Source: Doryteuthis pealeii
Taxonomy: Eukaryota; Mollusca; Cephalopoda; Myopsida; Loliginidae
DNA length: 64,000 nucleotides
Assembly: GCA_023376005.1 (NCBI GenBank)
Contig: CM042138.1
Span: forward strand, 95,873,880 to 95,937,879
Direction: 5' to 3'
A program made the position numbers and the translations under genes. The notes under the pieces were generated by a model that worked only from the letters and a program-made list of their open reading frames with translations, did not search any database and was not told where the DNA came from. Position 1 is the first letter of the stretch. Every line of letters starts with the position of its first letter. Positions 44,683-55,855 of the stretch are shown here, piece by piece.

Positions 44683-45500
44683 CGATATAATTTCATAATC
44701 TAATAACTTGACCAATTTTCGTTCAAATGATCTCACATTTTAACTGCGTGTGTAGAAACAACTCAAAATTCTATGTTTAATGTTTTATGTTTTTTTCTTT
44801 TCAGATATAGAAACGCTATTTACTGGAAAAGAAAATATGGTTAATACCATGCCAAATCATTCAGAAAAGAGTTAAATTGTTACCCACCCCCTTCAATTTT
44901 TCTGAAATTTTGTCCAGGTGTGGACTATGTTAACGTTAGACAATCCCCCAAATTTGAGCTTCCAATTCCAAAAATTGACCGAGTTATGTTTTCTTTTTGT
45001 CATTGATGCAGTGCTACATTGGGATTTTCCCACCTATTGATGTTGTTATGAAAAAATCAAAAATCATTAAAAACTTAAAATTGGTTAATTTTAAGACTTT
45101 TTGGTAGCACTTTTTGAATTCCTGCGACTAAAAAGCTTTTATAAACCAATTTTTAGGAGTAGGGAAGCTCTAGAACTTATTTTACGGGCAAAAATAGATT
45201 ACAAAAAGTCGCCATTTTTCGTGCACCAAATTTGGAGAGCTAAAAATTGATATAACTCGGCCAATTTTTGGAATTGGAAGCTCAAATGTCGGGGATTCTC
45301 TCATTTTAACATAGTCCAACCTGGACAAAAATTGAAGGGGGTGGGTGACATGGCCTGGATGATTTGACATGGAAATACCCAGGCGTTTAAACATTAAACA
45401 TAGAATTCTGAGTTGTTCCTACACATACTGTGAAAGAGTTGAGATTATTTGAACGAGAATTGGTCGAGTTATTAGATTACGAAATGATATTAATTTTTCT
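44683..45500. mobile_element. Palindromic foldback element (~0.8 kb)
   Basis: The left arm is about 44683-45000; the right arm about 45190-45500 is its inverse. Shared blocks include 'AATCTAATAACT(T/C)GACCAA', 'AACAACTCA(A/G)AATTCTATG', 'CACCCCCTTCAATTTTT' and 'GAGCTTCCAATTCCAAAAAT'. No ORF with a recognised domain. Confidence 0.88.
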
Positions 45501-47040
45501 GAAGCTCTTTACACATGATATTAATTTTTTTTAGATATCCTGTACATCTCAAATGATATCATATCAATTTCTAAAAACACACTGTATATCTAAAATGGTA
45601 TCAATTTTTTAAACACCTAGTACATCTCAAATGATATAATTAAAACAAAAACTGACAACTGTCACAATGCATACGCAAGGCATAGAAGTTTGTTTTCTTT
45701 TAACTTTTACTTGAGATAACGATGCAAACAGCGTTATATTTAGTTGAAATATATCCTCTTATTATAATGAATATTGTGTGTTTGTCTGTCTGTAACCGAA
45801 ACTACGTCACCACCAACGTCACAATTCCCTTAGTTATTATTTACATTATATTCTCAAAGGTTATTAAATAATCATAATTTAATCTTGATTAGCATCTTAT
45901 TAATAACAATGTCTCTAGTCAAGATAGATTTGCCTCAAAACACCCCATATTATTAATGTGTTTAAAATCCTTTGATGTGTGTTATATACCTTTAAGAAAT
46001 AAATATTTACATAGTATATGGTGTGACTAATTTACATACCGGCTTTAATAAAACCGAGTTTAATAAATAATTACTTGGTGTTATTGATTTCTAATATTAT
46101 TGTTTTATTCTCAAACGTATTAAAGGGCATAAATTAGAATAAAGTAAAAATCTTTTTTGTGTTCTTATCTAATTTCCTTTGTCTTCCTAATTCAATATAA
46201 TATTTAATTATATCAAAACTTTAATACTTGTGCCCGGAGGGCGAATTATTTTTTTAAATAATTCTTTTCGGTGATAAATTGAGTAGTGCTTAGCCCTTTT
46301 GAAAACTGATTTTTGCTAAAAAATATTTTTTATTATTCTATGTATTTTGGCGAAATATATTCCATAATGTGGGTCAGTTGACGTACAAGATCACAATATA
46401 TGTATGATTCATTCGAAAATGCATACGTAGTTTCCCAACACTTTTGTGTCCTTAAACATGTATGAAAGTGGTGCACAGCATTCGTACAGAACGCAATTTA
46501 AACAATTACATTTGGATGCATGTTTTAAAAATTCTGTTTACCGAATCTTGAAAAAAACCCAAAAAAAACAAGAAAAAACAAAAAACAAAAGAAAAACAAA
46601 CAAACAAACAAAAAAAAGCCAAACTACTTTAATCATTATTTTCACTCAAGGCGATGTAAAAATAGATTTTTGAAACATATTGCCTGAGGGGTGGGAGTAA
46701 AAAATTCAATGTCAGCGAGTTTGTAAAATCATCAAATTCATTAAAGGATTAAAAAATAAAACAATTTGAAATGTAAACTTTAAATATGTATTAAAATAAA
46801 ACAAACTATATATAGATATATATTACCAGTCATGTATTTATTAAAACTTGTTTTAAAAAACAATGAGGACTGTCATTTATTCTATGTTATGACGATTTTG
46901 GGTAATGTGACGTAAGCAGTGACGGAGTTTTTGTTACAGACAAAAACCGGAAGCGAATCTCCATTATTAATAGATATAAATGTATATTCCTTAAATATGT
47001 TTAAATCTTTATTTAATCCCGAAGAGTGTGTATTTAGTGG
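45501..47040. other. AT-rich sequence, nothing recognised
   Basis: A block around 45760-45830 (GTGTGTTTGTCTGTCTGTAA) looks like an old repeat. A-rich runs lie near 46555-46615. Confidence 0.5.
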
Positions 47041-47044
47041 AAGT

Positions 47045-47075
47045 ATCATCATCATCATCATCATCATCACCGTCG

Positions 47076-47112
<37 letters not shown>
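47045..47112. repeat. (ATC)n microsatellite
   Basis: ATC/CAT repeat with a CGTCGT interruption. It produces false poly-Ile and poly-Met ORFs. Confidence 0.95.
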
Positions 47113-47514
47113 GTCGCACTATAGACAAATATCCATGACAATCTCTCACCAACCGTCCCTATACCTATTTGCCCCCCCCCCCGGAGTGTCCTCTGCGCAA
47201 GATCCAGTAGAGAGACCAGATTTAAGAACGATCCAACCAAAACCCTCATGTTTACAACAGTGGATCAAGCGTACGTTATCATATAAAAAAATCAACGGCT
47301 ATGAAAGCTGGAGCAAGACACCAGCTCCAACAGTTTCGGTCAGCTTTGCCGCTGGATTAAGTTGATTCTTTGCCAACTAGGTGTGATTTCTCAAGTGCGC
47401 ATCTTCAAGTACACTACCATCATCATCTGCCTCGAGTGATCACCAATTGGACGGACATTTACTTTATTGCAAGGATGCAAGTCTGTTCCAGTACATCAAC
47501 TACCACGATACTAC

Positions 47515-47934
47515 TGTAGCGTTTGTTTGTATTCGCCTGGTGGAGTTGTCTGCCCCTTTTAGTTCCATGATGCCCACTAGGGCACCAGTATAAAAGCGCC
47601 GGTTTCAAAACCTTCGCTCTCTCTTTATAGTTTTCAGAACTACGAGCCACATGGGGTAGATTCTACCTAAACCCTCTAGTGGGGCTCCGCCCCCCCTTAC
47701 ATTACTGTGAGTTCTTTACAGCATGGACTATCGCTAGTCTCATGTCTGTAATCTTTTATGTTATACTGTGTATCTGTCATTGAATGTCTATCTTTATTTG
47801 TGTAACTCTGTTTACCGTATTATGAACGTTGTATTCTACTGTTATCCATGTGCTGTGTTATTAAATGTTTGTCTATTAACCTTTGTCGGAGTTATTTGTA
47901 TTCAAAGAATGATGAACTTTACACCATCTTTACA
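47515..47934 (+). repeat. 5' LTR
   Basis: It contains a TATA box (TATAAAAG, 47589-47596) followed by GCGCCGG and a CT-rich start-like region. A poly(A)-like ATTAAA occurs near 47860. Confidence 0.88.
47589..47596 (+). promoter_or_regulatory. TATA box in the 5' LTR
   Basis: TATAAAAG; the same box is in the 3' LTR at 49208-49215. Confidence 0.6.
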
Positions 47935-47952
47935 ACTGGTGACATCCCGAAG
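47935..47952 (+). other. Primer-binding site of the LTR element
   Basis: ACTGGTGACATCCCGAAG immediately after the 5' LTR; resembles the TGGTGACCCCGA type used by many Ty3-group elements. The priming tRNA was not identified. Confidence 0.55.
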
Positions 47953-49132
47953 TGATGTGAACACGCACTCTTTTTGCCCAAGTCGACCATAAAAATGGTC
48001 GTAAAAGTACTTGGGACTTTCAATACGAACTTTTTTTAAAAAAAAAGAAAAAAACGGTGACCCCCTCAAAGAAATTATTTCTTTTTTCTCCGACAGTTAT
48101 GGACACATTTTTTTTTACAGCGCTGGATATCTTCTAAGAAGTTTTAAAAGAAAATTCAACACCAAGAATTTTTTTTTTTTTTACCTCGAGGAAATAGTAT
48201 CAGCCATCAGCCAGGGACAGTGACACGTTCCCCCCACCCTTAGGAATACAGGCATCTTCAATTCGGCGGACTACTAAGGATACGCACATGGCCACACCAT
48301 GTGACCTGGATTACAGCCGCAAGGCTACTCAGCAAAAAAAAATTTTTTGCTACACCTCTGAAAGTGAGATGTTCATCTAAAATGTCCATTTCAGAAATTA
48401 CGGTAGCTGTGCCTCCCAGACTCAAAAAGTACTGACCTTAAAAATTTCAACTCGACCTTGGCGTCTCTGAAAGACATTTAACCAGGTCAGCATTGAAGAA
48501 TGGAACGAAGAGACGCTGGAATTTCAAGTTTTTTATCCACACCACACAGAGACATTTGCTCCATATTTTTCCCCAAACTGTTGAAAAATTGTACACCTGT
48601 TCAGAGAATTTTATATGCTAAAAGTGGAACCTGAAATAATGTTCGTAAAGGATCTTTTAACATGTGTTCTTTTGAAACACCTGTACAGAAAATTTTATAT
48701 GCTAAAAGTTGGACCTGAAATAACGTTCGTAAAATTCTTTTAACATTTGTTTTTTTGGGGGCATTTTGTGCCTACCATTTTGTTTCCAGGAGAAAAAATT
48801 ATTCCTCAAGGATAAAAGCAGTCCTTATTTCAACTCAGAATTTGGAAGAAAGTTGATTTCTTTAAAATTGTAACCATAACCACATAGGAGTTTTTCCCAC
48901 TGGACTTATACTTGAAAATTCCTTGTGTATATTTTAAAATACATCCCTGTTTTTTCATGTTTTTATTTTATAGTTTGCGGAAGTATGCATATGCAAATTT
49001 TATTTCTGTTTTGTGTCTGGAACTTTTAACTTTGAACATTCGAAACTCTGTTCTTTTCCTTGAAGGAATATATATTTTTGTTTGCTTGTCTATAAATTTT
49101 TTTGCCCCGCTAAAAATTTAGGGGGGAGTATT

Positions 49133-49551
49133 TGTAGCGTTTGTTTGTATTCGCCTGGTGGAGTTGTCTGCCCCTTTTAGTTCCATGATGCCCGCTAGGG
49201 CCACCAGTATAAAAGCGCCGGTTTTCAAAACCTTCGCTCTCTCTCTTGATAGTTTTCACCAACTATGAGCCACATGGGGTAGATTCTATCTACCCTCTCG
49301 TGGGGCTCCGCCCCCCTTACATTACTGTAAGTCTTTACAGCATGGACTATCGCTAGTCTCATGTCTGTACTCTTTTATGTTATACTTTGTATCTTTCATG
49401 TGTCTATCTTTATTTGTGTAACTCTGTTTACCGTATTATGAACGTTGTATTCTACTGTTATCCATGTGCTGTATGTATTAAATGTTTGTCTATTAACCTT
49501 TGTCGGAGTTATTTGTATTTAAAGCATGTTGAACTTTACACCATCCTTACA
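49133..49551 (+). repeat. 3' LTR
   Basis: About 95% identical by eye to the 5' LTR, with scattered single-base indels. Preceded by a polypurine run. Confidence 0.88.
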
Positions 49552-50126
49552 CTACCAACCACAGCGGATACCTATCACGACTTTAATTCATTTGGTCATT
49601 TGATATATGCGCCGCAATCTAGCACGTACCAAAATATTGCAAAACCTTTTACTCACCCTCGGGAAAAAGAAGATTTATACAAAAAGTTGTTTTAGTAAGG
49701 GGTAGGGGTAGGTTTGGTTGTTAAATACTAAAGGTAGTCAAAAAGTAGTAACGGGTGGCATAATTCGTCAGGTCCGGTGTTTTTGCTGAGGTCGTGAAGG
49801 TACCAACTACAGTTGGACTAAAATGCCAAACTCCCCGGTACTACTGCCAGATTTGATTTCTTGGCTTGGATCACAGCCTCGGAGGAATCCATGGGTTTAA
49901 GCCTGCTTCATTCAATTTGCCTCTACAGCTTGGAGCAAAGGTTTAGGTCTCCTGACATTATTTGATCATTGAGTTTCTTGCAGCCTGAATGAAATCCCTT
50001 GGACCATTTGATTACTGATTGTGATTCCCCTTTCGCACAACAAATGTTTTTGGTTGCCCCCATTGCGCAATCATACGTGTCACTTTCATATCACACGCGG
50101 AATGAAGCAATGCGTGACTTTCCAGC

Positions 50127-50235
50127 GCACCAACTACCACGATACTACCAACCACAGCGGGTACCTATCATGGCTTTAACTGCTTTGTTCACTTGATATA
50201 CGCGCCGTAAACTAGCACGTACCAAAATATTCCAA
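50127..50235 (+). repeat. Paralogous empty site of the LTR insertion
   Basis: 'CACCAACTACCACGATACTA' then CCAACCACAGCGGGTACC matches the left flank (47491-47514) joined to the right flank (49556-49645), with a single CTAC and no LTR element. The flanks were therefore duplicated locally. Confidence 0.8.
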
Positions 50236-50439
50236 AACATTTGACTGACTCTAGTAACAAGAGATGAATCGTAGGTGTATATGTATACGTTCCTAAAATT
50301 AAAACTTAGTCATCTGTGGAGAAGTCACTATTATCACCAACGCCAAAGAAAGTTCGCTAAAACTAATTACATATAGTATAGCATAGTATAGACATAATCG
50401 GTGAGACGGGTTCGTGTTTTGTTCAAAGCTGCTTTCGCT

Positions 50440-50530
50440 CAATTTGAATTCTTGGAAAAGGCATGAACCCACTTCTTCCCTAGCTACGGGTAAATAGCAT
50501 GACAGTTGGACTCAAGTTAGAGAAGATTAC
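50440..50530 (+). repeat. Family C SINE fragment
   Basis: 'CTTGGAAAAGGCATGAACCC' and 'CTAGCTACGGGTAAATAGCA' match the middle of family C. Confidence 0.45.
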
Positions 50531-50753
50531 TTTGAGTGAAAAAAGAAAGAAAAAAAAACAACCAAAAAGAAAAAAAGAAGCTACTATAATAACAAAAAAC
50601 CCTCCAAAACAAACAAACAAACAAAAATGACAGAACCAAAACCCCAAAACAAAACAGTTTGATTGTCATACCATGACTAGTACAAATTTCCGTTTAAAAG
50701 GAGGGGAGTTTACATGTCAGACTAGGAACCCCAACGCAAAAAAATTTACAATA

Positions 50754-50754
50754 A

Positions 50755-50824
<70 letters not shown>
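50754..50824. repeat. (TA)n(TG)n microsatellite
   Basis: About 20 TA units followed by about 15 TG units. Confidence 0.95.
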
Positions 50825-50827
<3 letters not shown>

Positions 50828-51170
50828 TTATAACTAGATGCAGTTTAGCGTCATACCCAGGGCACAAAGACCATTACCCATCGCTTTCTAGCACATATGA
50901 TAAAAGGGATTGGGAGGTTTGCCATAAAGGCAATAACCTCAGGAAAATCATCTAGGTACTAGGGCTCGACATAACCAGCCGATTGATCGGAGGGTCGCTC
51001 CGACCGTCCGTCTAACCTAAGTAAGGGCCAAATTGGAGTATTGCAAGTTATGGACTGCTCAGCCACCAGGATTTTGTCCTTAAGTAACATGGCCAAGAGG
51101 TGGCTCCATAGAGGTGCAGTCGATGTATTCTACGGCCCCAGCCGACTGGGCGGGCAATCACGTTGAATGA
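50825..51170 (+). repeat. Dispersed repeat, family B (part)
   Basis: It shares 'CACATATGATAAAAGGGATT', 'CCATAAAGGCAATA' and 'ACCAGCCGATTGATCGGAG' with 7.9-8.04 kb. Confidence 0.65.
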
Positions 51171-51850
51171 AATTTCTTAAAAATACAAATTCTTTCTCTA
51201 ATAGAGATAATAATGGAATGATAATTAGAATACTTTAATTGTTTATGAATAGAAGCATTAGTATCATCATGGACCGCTGTTATAAATAGAACCGAATGGA
51301 TTCACAGGTTGTCTAGTGTTCTGTCTTCATCGAAGACAACTCTTTTCCCCACTCAGCATATCTTCTCTGTTTAGCCCATCTCTGTGTGGAAACTACATAC
51401 TTACATACATGACACCCCCACCTTCCCCCAAGCCCATCTCTCTCAATGTTATCAACTCTGACTCATCGGTTGAAACCCCAAGGAAACAGACTGGGAAATT
51501 CTTGAAACCGTCAATTCAAAACCAACTATATCATCGAATTTAGTTCTCGATTTGGGACTCTCAACAGTTCCCCCAGAATTCGTTGCTCGGCCCAGACGCA
51601 TCCACATGTATCTTCAAAGAGACATACTACATTCCTTTAATCTTTTTTAACCCGAGGTTAGTCAAAAGATTGAATTTTCTAAACCCTTTTCAGTTATTTC
51701 TTCTTAAATGTACGTATTCATCATTAATATATAACTTTTACTTTATATTTGCTGTCTCCAGTTTTGTCTTTTATTATTTTTATTTCATTGTTTTATGTTC
51801 TTTCTGAATCAAGTAATTTTCTTATATCTAACGCATATATCTAACCTCTC
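51171..51850. other. Unassigned; short ORFs without recognised domain
   Basis: The ORF 51316-51543 (Ser/Pro-rich) has no recognised family; context is mobile-element debris. Confidence 0.4.
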
Positions 51851-52180
51851 TGGCACGGGCAGGATGTGACACAAAGGTACTTTTCAAAAAGGCAGATTGA
51901 TTGAATTTTACGGCATATTAACATATCAACAGTTATTTTATGCCTAGGGGTTAGGGAATCATGTTCATAATACGTTCAATTTTACATTTTTTTAAAAAGT
52001 TGTTCCTTAAGAGTTTTTTTTCTTTTGTACAGGTTTCTATTGAATACGAATATTTGTAAACGGACCCATTTGACCCATAGATGGGACCCTAACAGGAACT
52101 ATCACGCCGAGTTGTGGAGGGTGTCCTACCATTCTGCAGGAGACACAGCGTATTCTACGCCCCATCGATAGAGCGGTTTT
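51851..52180 (+). repeat. Shared tail plus family B fragment
   Basis: 'GGGCAGGATGTGACACAAAG' (inverse family C/D 3' motif) is followed by 'TTTTACGGCATATTAACATA' and 'CCATAGATGGGACCCTAACA'. Confidence 0.55.
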
Positions 52181-52194
52181 AAATAGGGATGTGT

Positions 52195-52425
52195 ATAACT
52201 GGTTTGAATTCAGGGTCTTCCTTCTCCTAGACCGGTTACCATATCAAGACTAAAGAGTCTGCTCTGCTATTTGTTCATAGATGGAGGGAGAAGAGATAGA
52301 TTCATGCTTTTCTTGAGGGTACTAGTGTGAAAGTGAAACGTTAACAACCTCGGCGAGGGTTTGAACTCGGATCAATGAGTTTCTTTCCTAAGACAATAAC
52401 CGTTACGCAACGAGCCACTTATCGT
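52195..52425 (-). repeat. tRNA-derived SINE, family C
   Basis: Inverse copy: 'CTTCTCCTAGACCGGTTACC', 'CTTGAGGGTACTAG', 'GGGTTTGAACTCGG' and 'CAATAACCGTTACGCAACGA'. Confidence 0.78.
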
Positions 52426-52984
52426 ATTGTCTTATACACAACACTAAACATCTTAAATGAAACAATTAGAAAAGAAAAAATTGGATGAAAGATTCGGACT
52501 TCAATTTCCAGTTTTTATAAATCCCTTGCAATGCTAAACCCTTAATCAATCGTGAGCTTTTCCCATTCTTTATTTTTCGTTAAAACCGTAATACAAACAG
52601 CCGGTATAATCAGTCATCTAATTGTCCGCCTATTTCTGGAGAGCCAGAACGAGGCTCTGCCTTGCAGCTAAAAGTAAAAGATATTTTCGTCGTCCGTGTA
52701 CAGTAATTTAATTTTCTTATTTCAACCAACGTTTCTCTCAAGAGAAGACAAATAAACGGTGCTGGCCGCTTGGCCGTCAGCGCCTAGTTTATTTAATTAT
52801 TAACGAATTGTAGAACAAACTTCAGCGATTGTGAAGCTTGGTAATTTGAAGAGTCTGGCTTTAGAAGCGTCCATTCTCTAAGATAATGTTTATTGTATAA
52901 AACCCGATACACCTAGGCCAAAACAGACGAACTGGAGATTAATTGTAAGGAATCTGAATTAGATATTTTGCATTTTTTCTCTGG
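52426..52984. other. Unassigned sequence
   Basis: It includes a GC-richer patch (52765-52785, GGCCGCTTGGCCGTCAGCGC). Nothing recognised. Confidence 0.4.
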
Positions 52985-53270
52985 ACTTCTCGGATGTGCT
53001 ATGTCCTGAATATGACGTTAAACTATCTGATGGTGAAGTTCCAATTCTGGAGGTATGGGGAATGTGGAGCACACTTTCATCACCATGACTCCCAGGTACA
53101 TTCTGACCCGGTGTGGTATTACCTGTTAGGGTCCCATCTATGGGTTGAATAGAAAAAATGAATTTGAAAAAAATTGAGTACCAATCAAGAATGAATATAA
53201 CAAAAACGTCTTCGGCATAAAATAACCCAGTGGGTTTGACATGCCGTAAAACCAAACCATCCATCCATCC
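52985..53270 (-). repeat. Dispersed repeat, family B
   Basis: Inverse copy with 'AAGTTCCAATTCTGGAGGTA', 'TGGTATTACCTGTTAGGGTC', 'CCATCTATGGGTTGAATAG', ending 'GACATGCCGTAAAACCAAAC'. Confidence 0.8.
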
Positions 53271-53453
53271 AGATGAGATACAGTGGTACCTTGACTTACG
53301 AGTTTTATTCATTTCAATTTCCTCGTATATCAAATCAATTTCCCCAGTGTCATAAACTGAAATGCCATTAATCCGTTCCAATTACCTGCCACCACCAAAA
53401 TATCCTAATTTTTTGCTACTTATTTTAAATGAGAAAAATAGCACTGTATTGTA

Positions 53454-53903
53454 AGAGGGTGAGTCAAAAAAGTAATGCCATTTTGTTTACTTTCTCTCAA
53501 TAGCAATGTATCCCTGCCCCGTAAAAATCTGTTGACTGTTCTTTGAGCCCCTTCTGGACAACTTTACCGCATCTTCAATACTCAACCGATTTAGCACCTT
53601 CAGACTATTATCTCTTCAGCCCCATGAAAGAGGGTTTGAGAGGAAAACCTTATTCCAGTGACGAGGAAGTGAAATCTGTAGTGAATAAGTGGCTCAAAGA
53701 ACAGTCAACAGAATTTTACGGGGCAGGGATACATGTTCTCATTCAAAGGTGGGAAAATGCTATTGAGAAAAATGGTGACTTTGTGGATAAGTAGGGATGT
53801 GATCCACAGAGGACCAGCTTCATTTTGATGCATGATACATGTTCCTGTGTTGGTAATTATACCTGCTCTAAATGAAATGGCATTACTTTTTGACAATCTC
53901 TCA
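53454..53903 (+). mobile_element. Internally deleted mariner (450 bp)
   Basis: Inverted ends GAGTCAAAAAAGTAATGCCA (left) and TGGCATTACTTTTTGACA (right) and TA at both borders (53452-53453, 53904-53905). It encodes only the transposase C-terminus. Confidence 0.85.
53543..53794 (+). pseudogene. mariner transposase C-terminal fragment
   Basis: The frame reads 'YSTDLAPSDYYLFSPMKEGL', 'SSDEEVKSVVNKWLKEQ' and 'IQRWENAIEKNGDFVDK' before TAG. This is the C-terminal third of a mariner transposase (the SETMAR-related type), with the third catalytic Asp (APSD) present. The rest, including the first two catalytic Asp residues, is deleted. Immediately upstream the sequence 53506-53549 is an inverted copy of 53691-53734, so the apparent start is not natural. 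Confidence 0.88.
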
Positions 53904-53964
53904 TATTAAAAAAAATCAATAAAACCATTACACCACAAACACCTCCACGATGTTCGTAAACGGA

Positions 53965-54178
53965 AATCTTAATTTTGGGACTTTCTAGGTAGTAATATCT
54001 CATCTACAGAAAGGCATGACAATATACGCACAGAAAAGCCATGGACTGTTACTGTCAGATTATCGATCATATGGAAGTATGATACCTCTGATAAGTTAAA
54101 GCGAGAATTCTTACAAGCTGTGGTCGTCAGTGCTACTGTATGGTTGCACCACTTGAACTTTAACGAAGCGCTAATGAA
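53965..54178 (+). pseudogene. LINE RT C-terminal relic
   Basis: It reads 'SNISSTERHDNIRTEKPW', 'RLSIIWKYDTSDKLKREFL' and 'QAVVVSATVWLHHLNF'. This is the 'YLGSxISSTExDVNxRxxKAW..ID.L..IWKSD.SD..KR.FFQAV..S.LLYG' block of the LINE family found elsewhere in the window. Confidence 0.7.
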
Positions 54179-54992
54179 TTATGTGTTGTAATATGTTTTA
54201 ATGTTTATTTTTCATAGATAATATCTTTCTTTGGCGTGATAAATTTGGAAAATTAAGGTTTTTAGTGAACTTATTAGTGAAGCTCGCTCGTATCTCTTAA
54301 TTTTAGCTCCCAACGCAAAGCAAAAAATCGACTGATTGACAGCTTGTAACTCTGAAAACTCGTAAGTCGGGTCATTCGTAAGTCAAAGTACCACTGAATT
54401 GTTATTGATACGCATTGAATCTTTTGGCTCAATTTCCTTGTTTTTGATTTTATCGTGACGTTTCGACAGATGCACAGTACAACATTTTTTTCGTCAGTAT
54501 TAACAACAACGCACAGGAATAGATACATTCCGACCATCTTCTAAATTTTTAAATTATATTTATTCATTAAAGTCCGCGACACCATTGAGGTCTATTTTGT
54601 GTTTTACTCAGTAAGTTTTACTGCCAATCTAAAACCATTATATTGTTGAATAGTGCACGTTGAAATCTTTCTTTCGCACGTAGAATTTTTTAAAATCTCT
54701 CTCCACTCGTTAAAACTATGTCTATCTACCAATAATATGTGAAGATTAAAATAAAATTGATATAAAAAAAATAACAAACTCTCCCATGAGCCTTCACATC
54801 AGAAGAACCCTCAAGGATGTGCGAAAAAAGGGCCAACTTCCGACCCCAAATAATCTCTCGGGCATTCGGACTTAGTCTTAACTGGGACGAGACACGACTA
54901 CTTGTCAGGAAGAAATTTGGCTATGGTGGCTATGACCCGAGAATAAAGCCAAAATCATAAAACTACCTTTCGTCTTTGTCTCTTCCTATGGA

Positions 54993-55046
<54 letters not shown>

Positions 55047-55132
55047 TAAAATAAACAATCAAACTACTAAGCCTACCTAATAATAATAAAAAAAGATAGA
55101 CCAAACTTGGAATGATATCAAGACATTGTTGG

Positions 55133-55206
<74 letters not shown>
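54993..55206. repeat. (CA)n and (AG)n microsatellites
   Basis: (CA)n at 54993-55043 and (AC)n(AG)n at 55132-55206. The latter marks the outer edge of the left foldback arm. Confidence 0.95.
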
Positions 55207-55208
<2 letters not shown>

Positions 55209-55522
55209 ACACATACACACATACCAGAAGATATCACCAGGCATACAACAGAAGCTAACAGATCCAGACTTAGCTTTCAGAAATCTTCTGACGTAGGGAT
55301 CCTCATTCTCGAAATATTAAGAATTAAAATTAAATTAAAATAAAACGTCATGTTACCTCATTTTTTTCTTACACTTGAATATCGTAGATTATAGGAATAG
55401 ATAATAACTAATGAATGAGTCGGAATAATAACGAATATACTATATATACGTAGAGCTGGTTTAAAAAAACAAATCAGTGGCAGAAGTTGACTACCCAGGT
55501 TTCACCGAGAAGGATCTTCAAG

Positions 55523-55600
<78 letters not shown>

Positions 55601-55607
55601 AGTGAAA

Positions 55608-55855
55608 AAAATAAAGCCGACGGAGTAGCTAATGTCGTATCAGCCAGACAGCGAGGGAGTCTATCCCCTTTTTACTAACGCTAGACCAAGAGATTGTTTT
55701 TGCGTCTGAGGTGGAGTGCCACACCTACCATCAGCTCCTCACTTTAGCGCACAGATCCCTGTGCTACTCATACGCTGAGTTGGCGAGGGCCGATATCGAA
55801 CCAGGAACCTTGCGATTCCTAGGCAAGTGCTCTACCAACTGAGCTAAAATGCACT
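55608..55855 (-). repeat. tRNA-derived SINE, family A
   Basis: A well preserved inverse copy. On the minus strand: 'TTTTAGCTCAGTTGGTAGAG' (A box), 'GGTTCCTGGTTCGATATCGG' (B box) and the family body. It serves as a ruler for the error-rich mirror copy at 61.2 kb. Confidence 0.92.

Larger units (their letters stand above)
47515..49551 (+). mobile_element. Non-autonomous LTR retrotransposon (Ty3-like signals)
   Basis: Direct LTRs of 420 and 419 bp (47515-47934, 49133-49551) start TGTAGCG and end TTACA. They are bounded by CTAC duplications at 47511-47514 and 49552-49555. ACTGGTGACATCCCGAAG directly after the 5' LTR resembles a Ty3-group primer-binding site, and an AGGGGGGAGTA polypurine run precedes the 3' LTR. 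The 1.2 kb interior has no recognisable gag or pol frame, so it depends on other elements (LARD/TRIM-like). Confidence 0.9.
53281..54396. mobile_element. TIR DNA element carrying a nested mariner derivative
   Basis: CAGTGGTACCTTGACTTACG at the left end, and CGTAAGTCAAAGTACCACTG, its near-complement, at the right. No transposase of its own is visible. It contains the mariner derivative 53454-53903 and a LINE relic at 53965-54178. Superfamily not assigned; no clean target duplication seen. Confidence 0.7.

Noticed and set aside
46882..47365. 148-aa ORF and poly-Met ORF at the (ATC)n repeat
   Set aside because: The microsatellite drives both. The downstream part has no identifiable family, although it abuts the LTR insertion.
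48011..48223. 70-aa ORF as a gag remnant of the LTR element
   Set aside because: Lys/Phe-rich from A/T homopolymers; no zinc knuckle or capsid motif.
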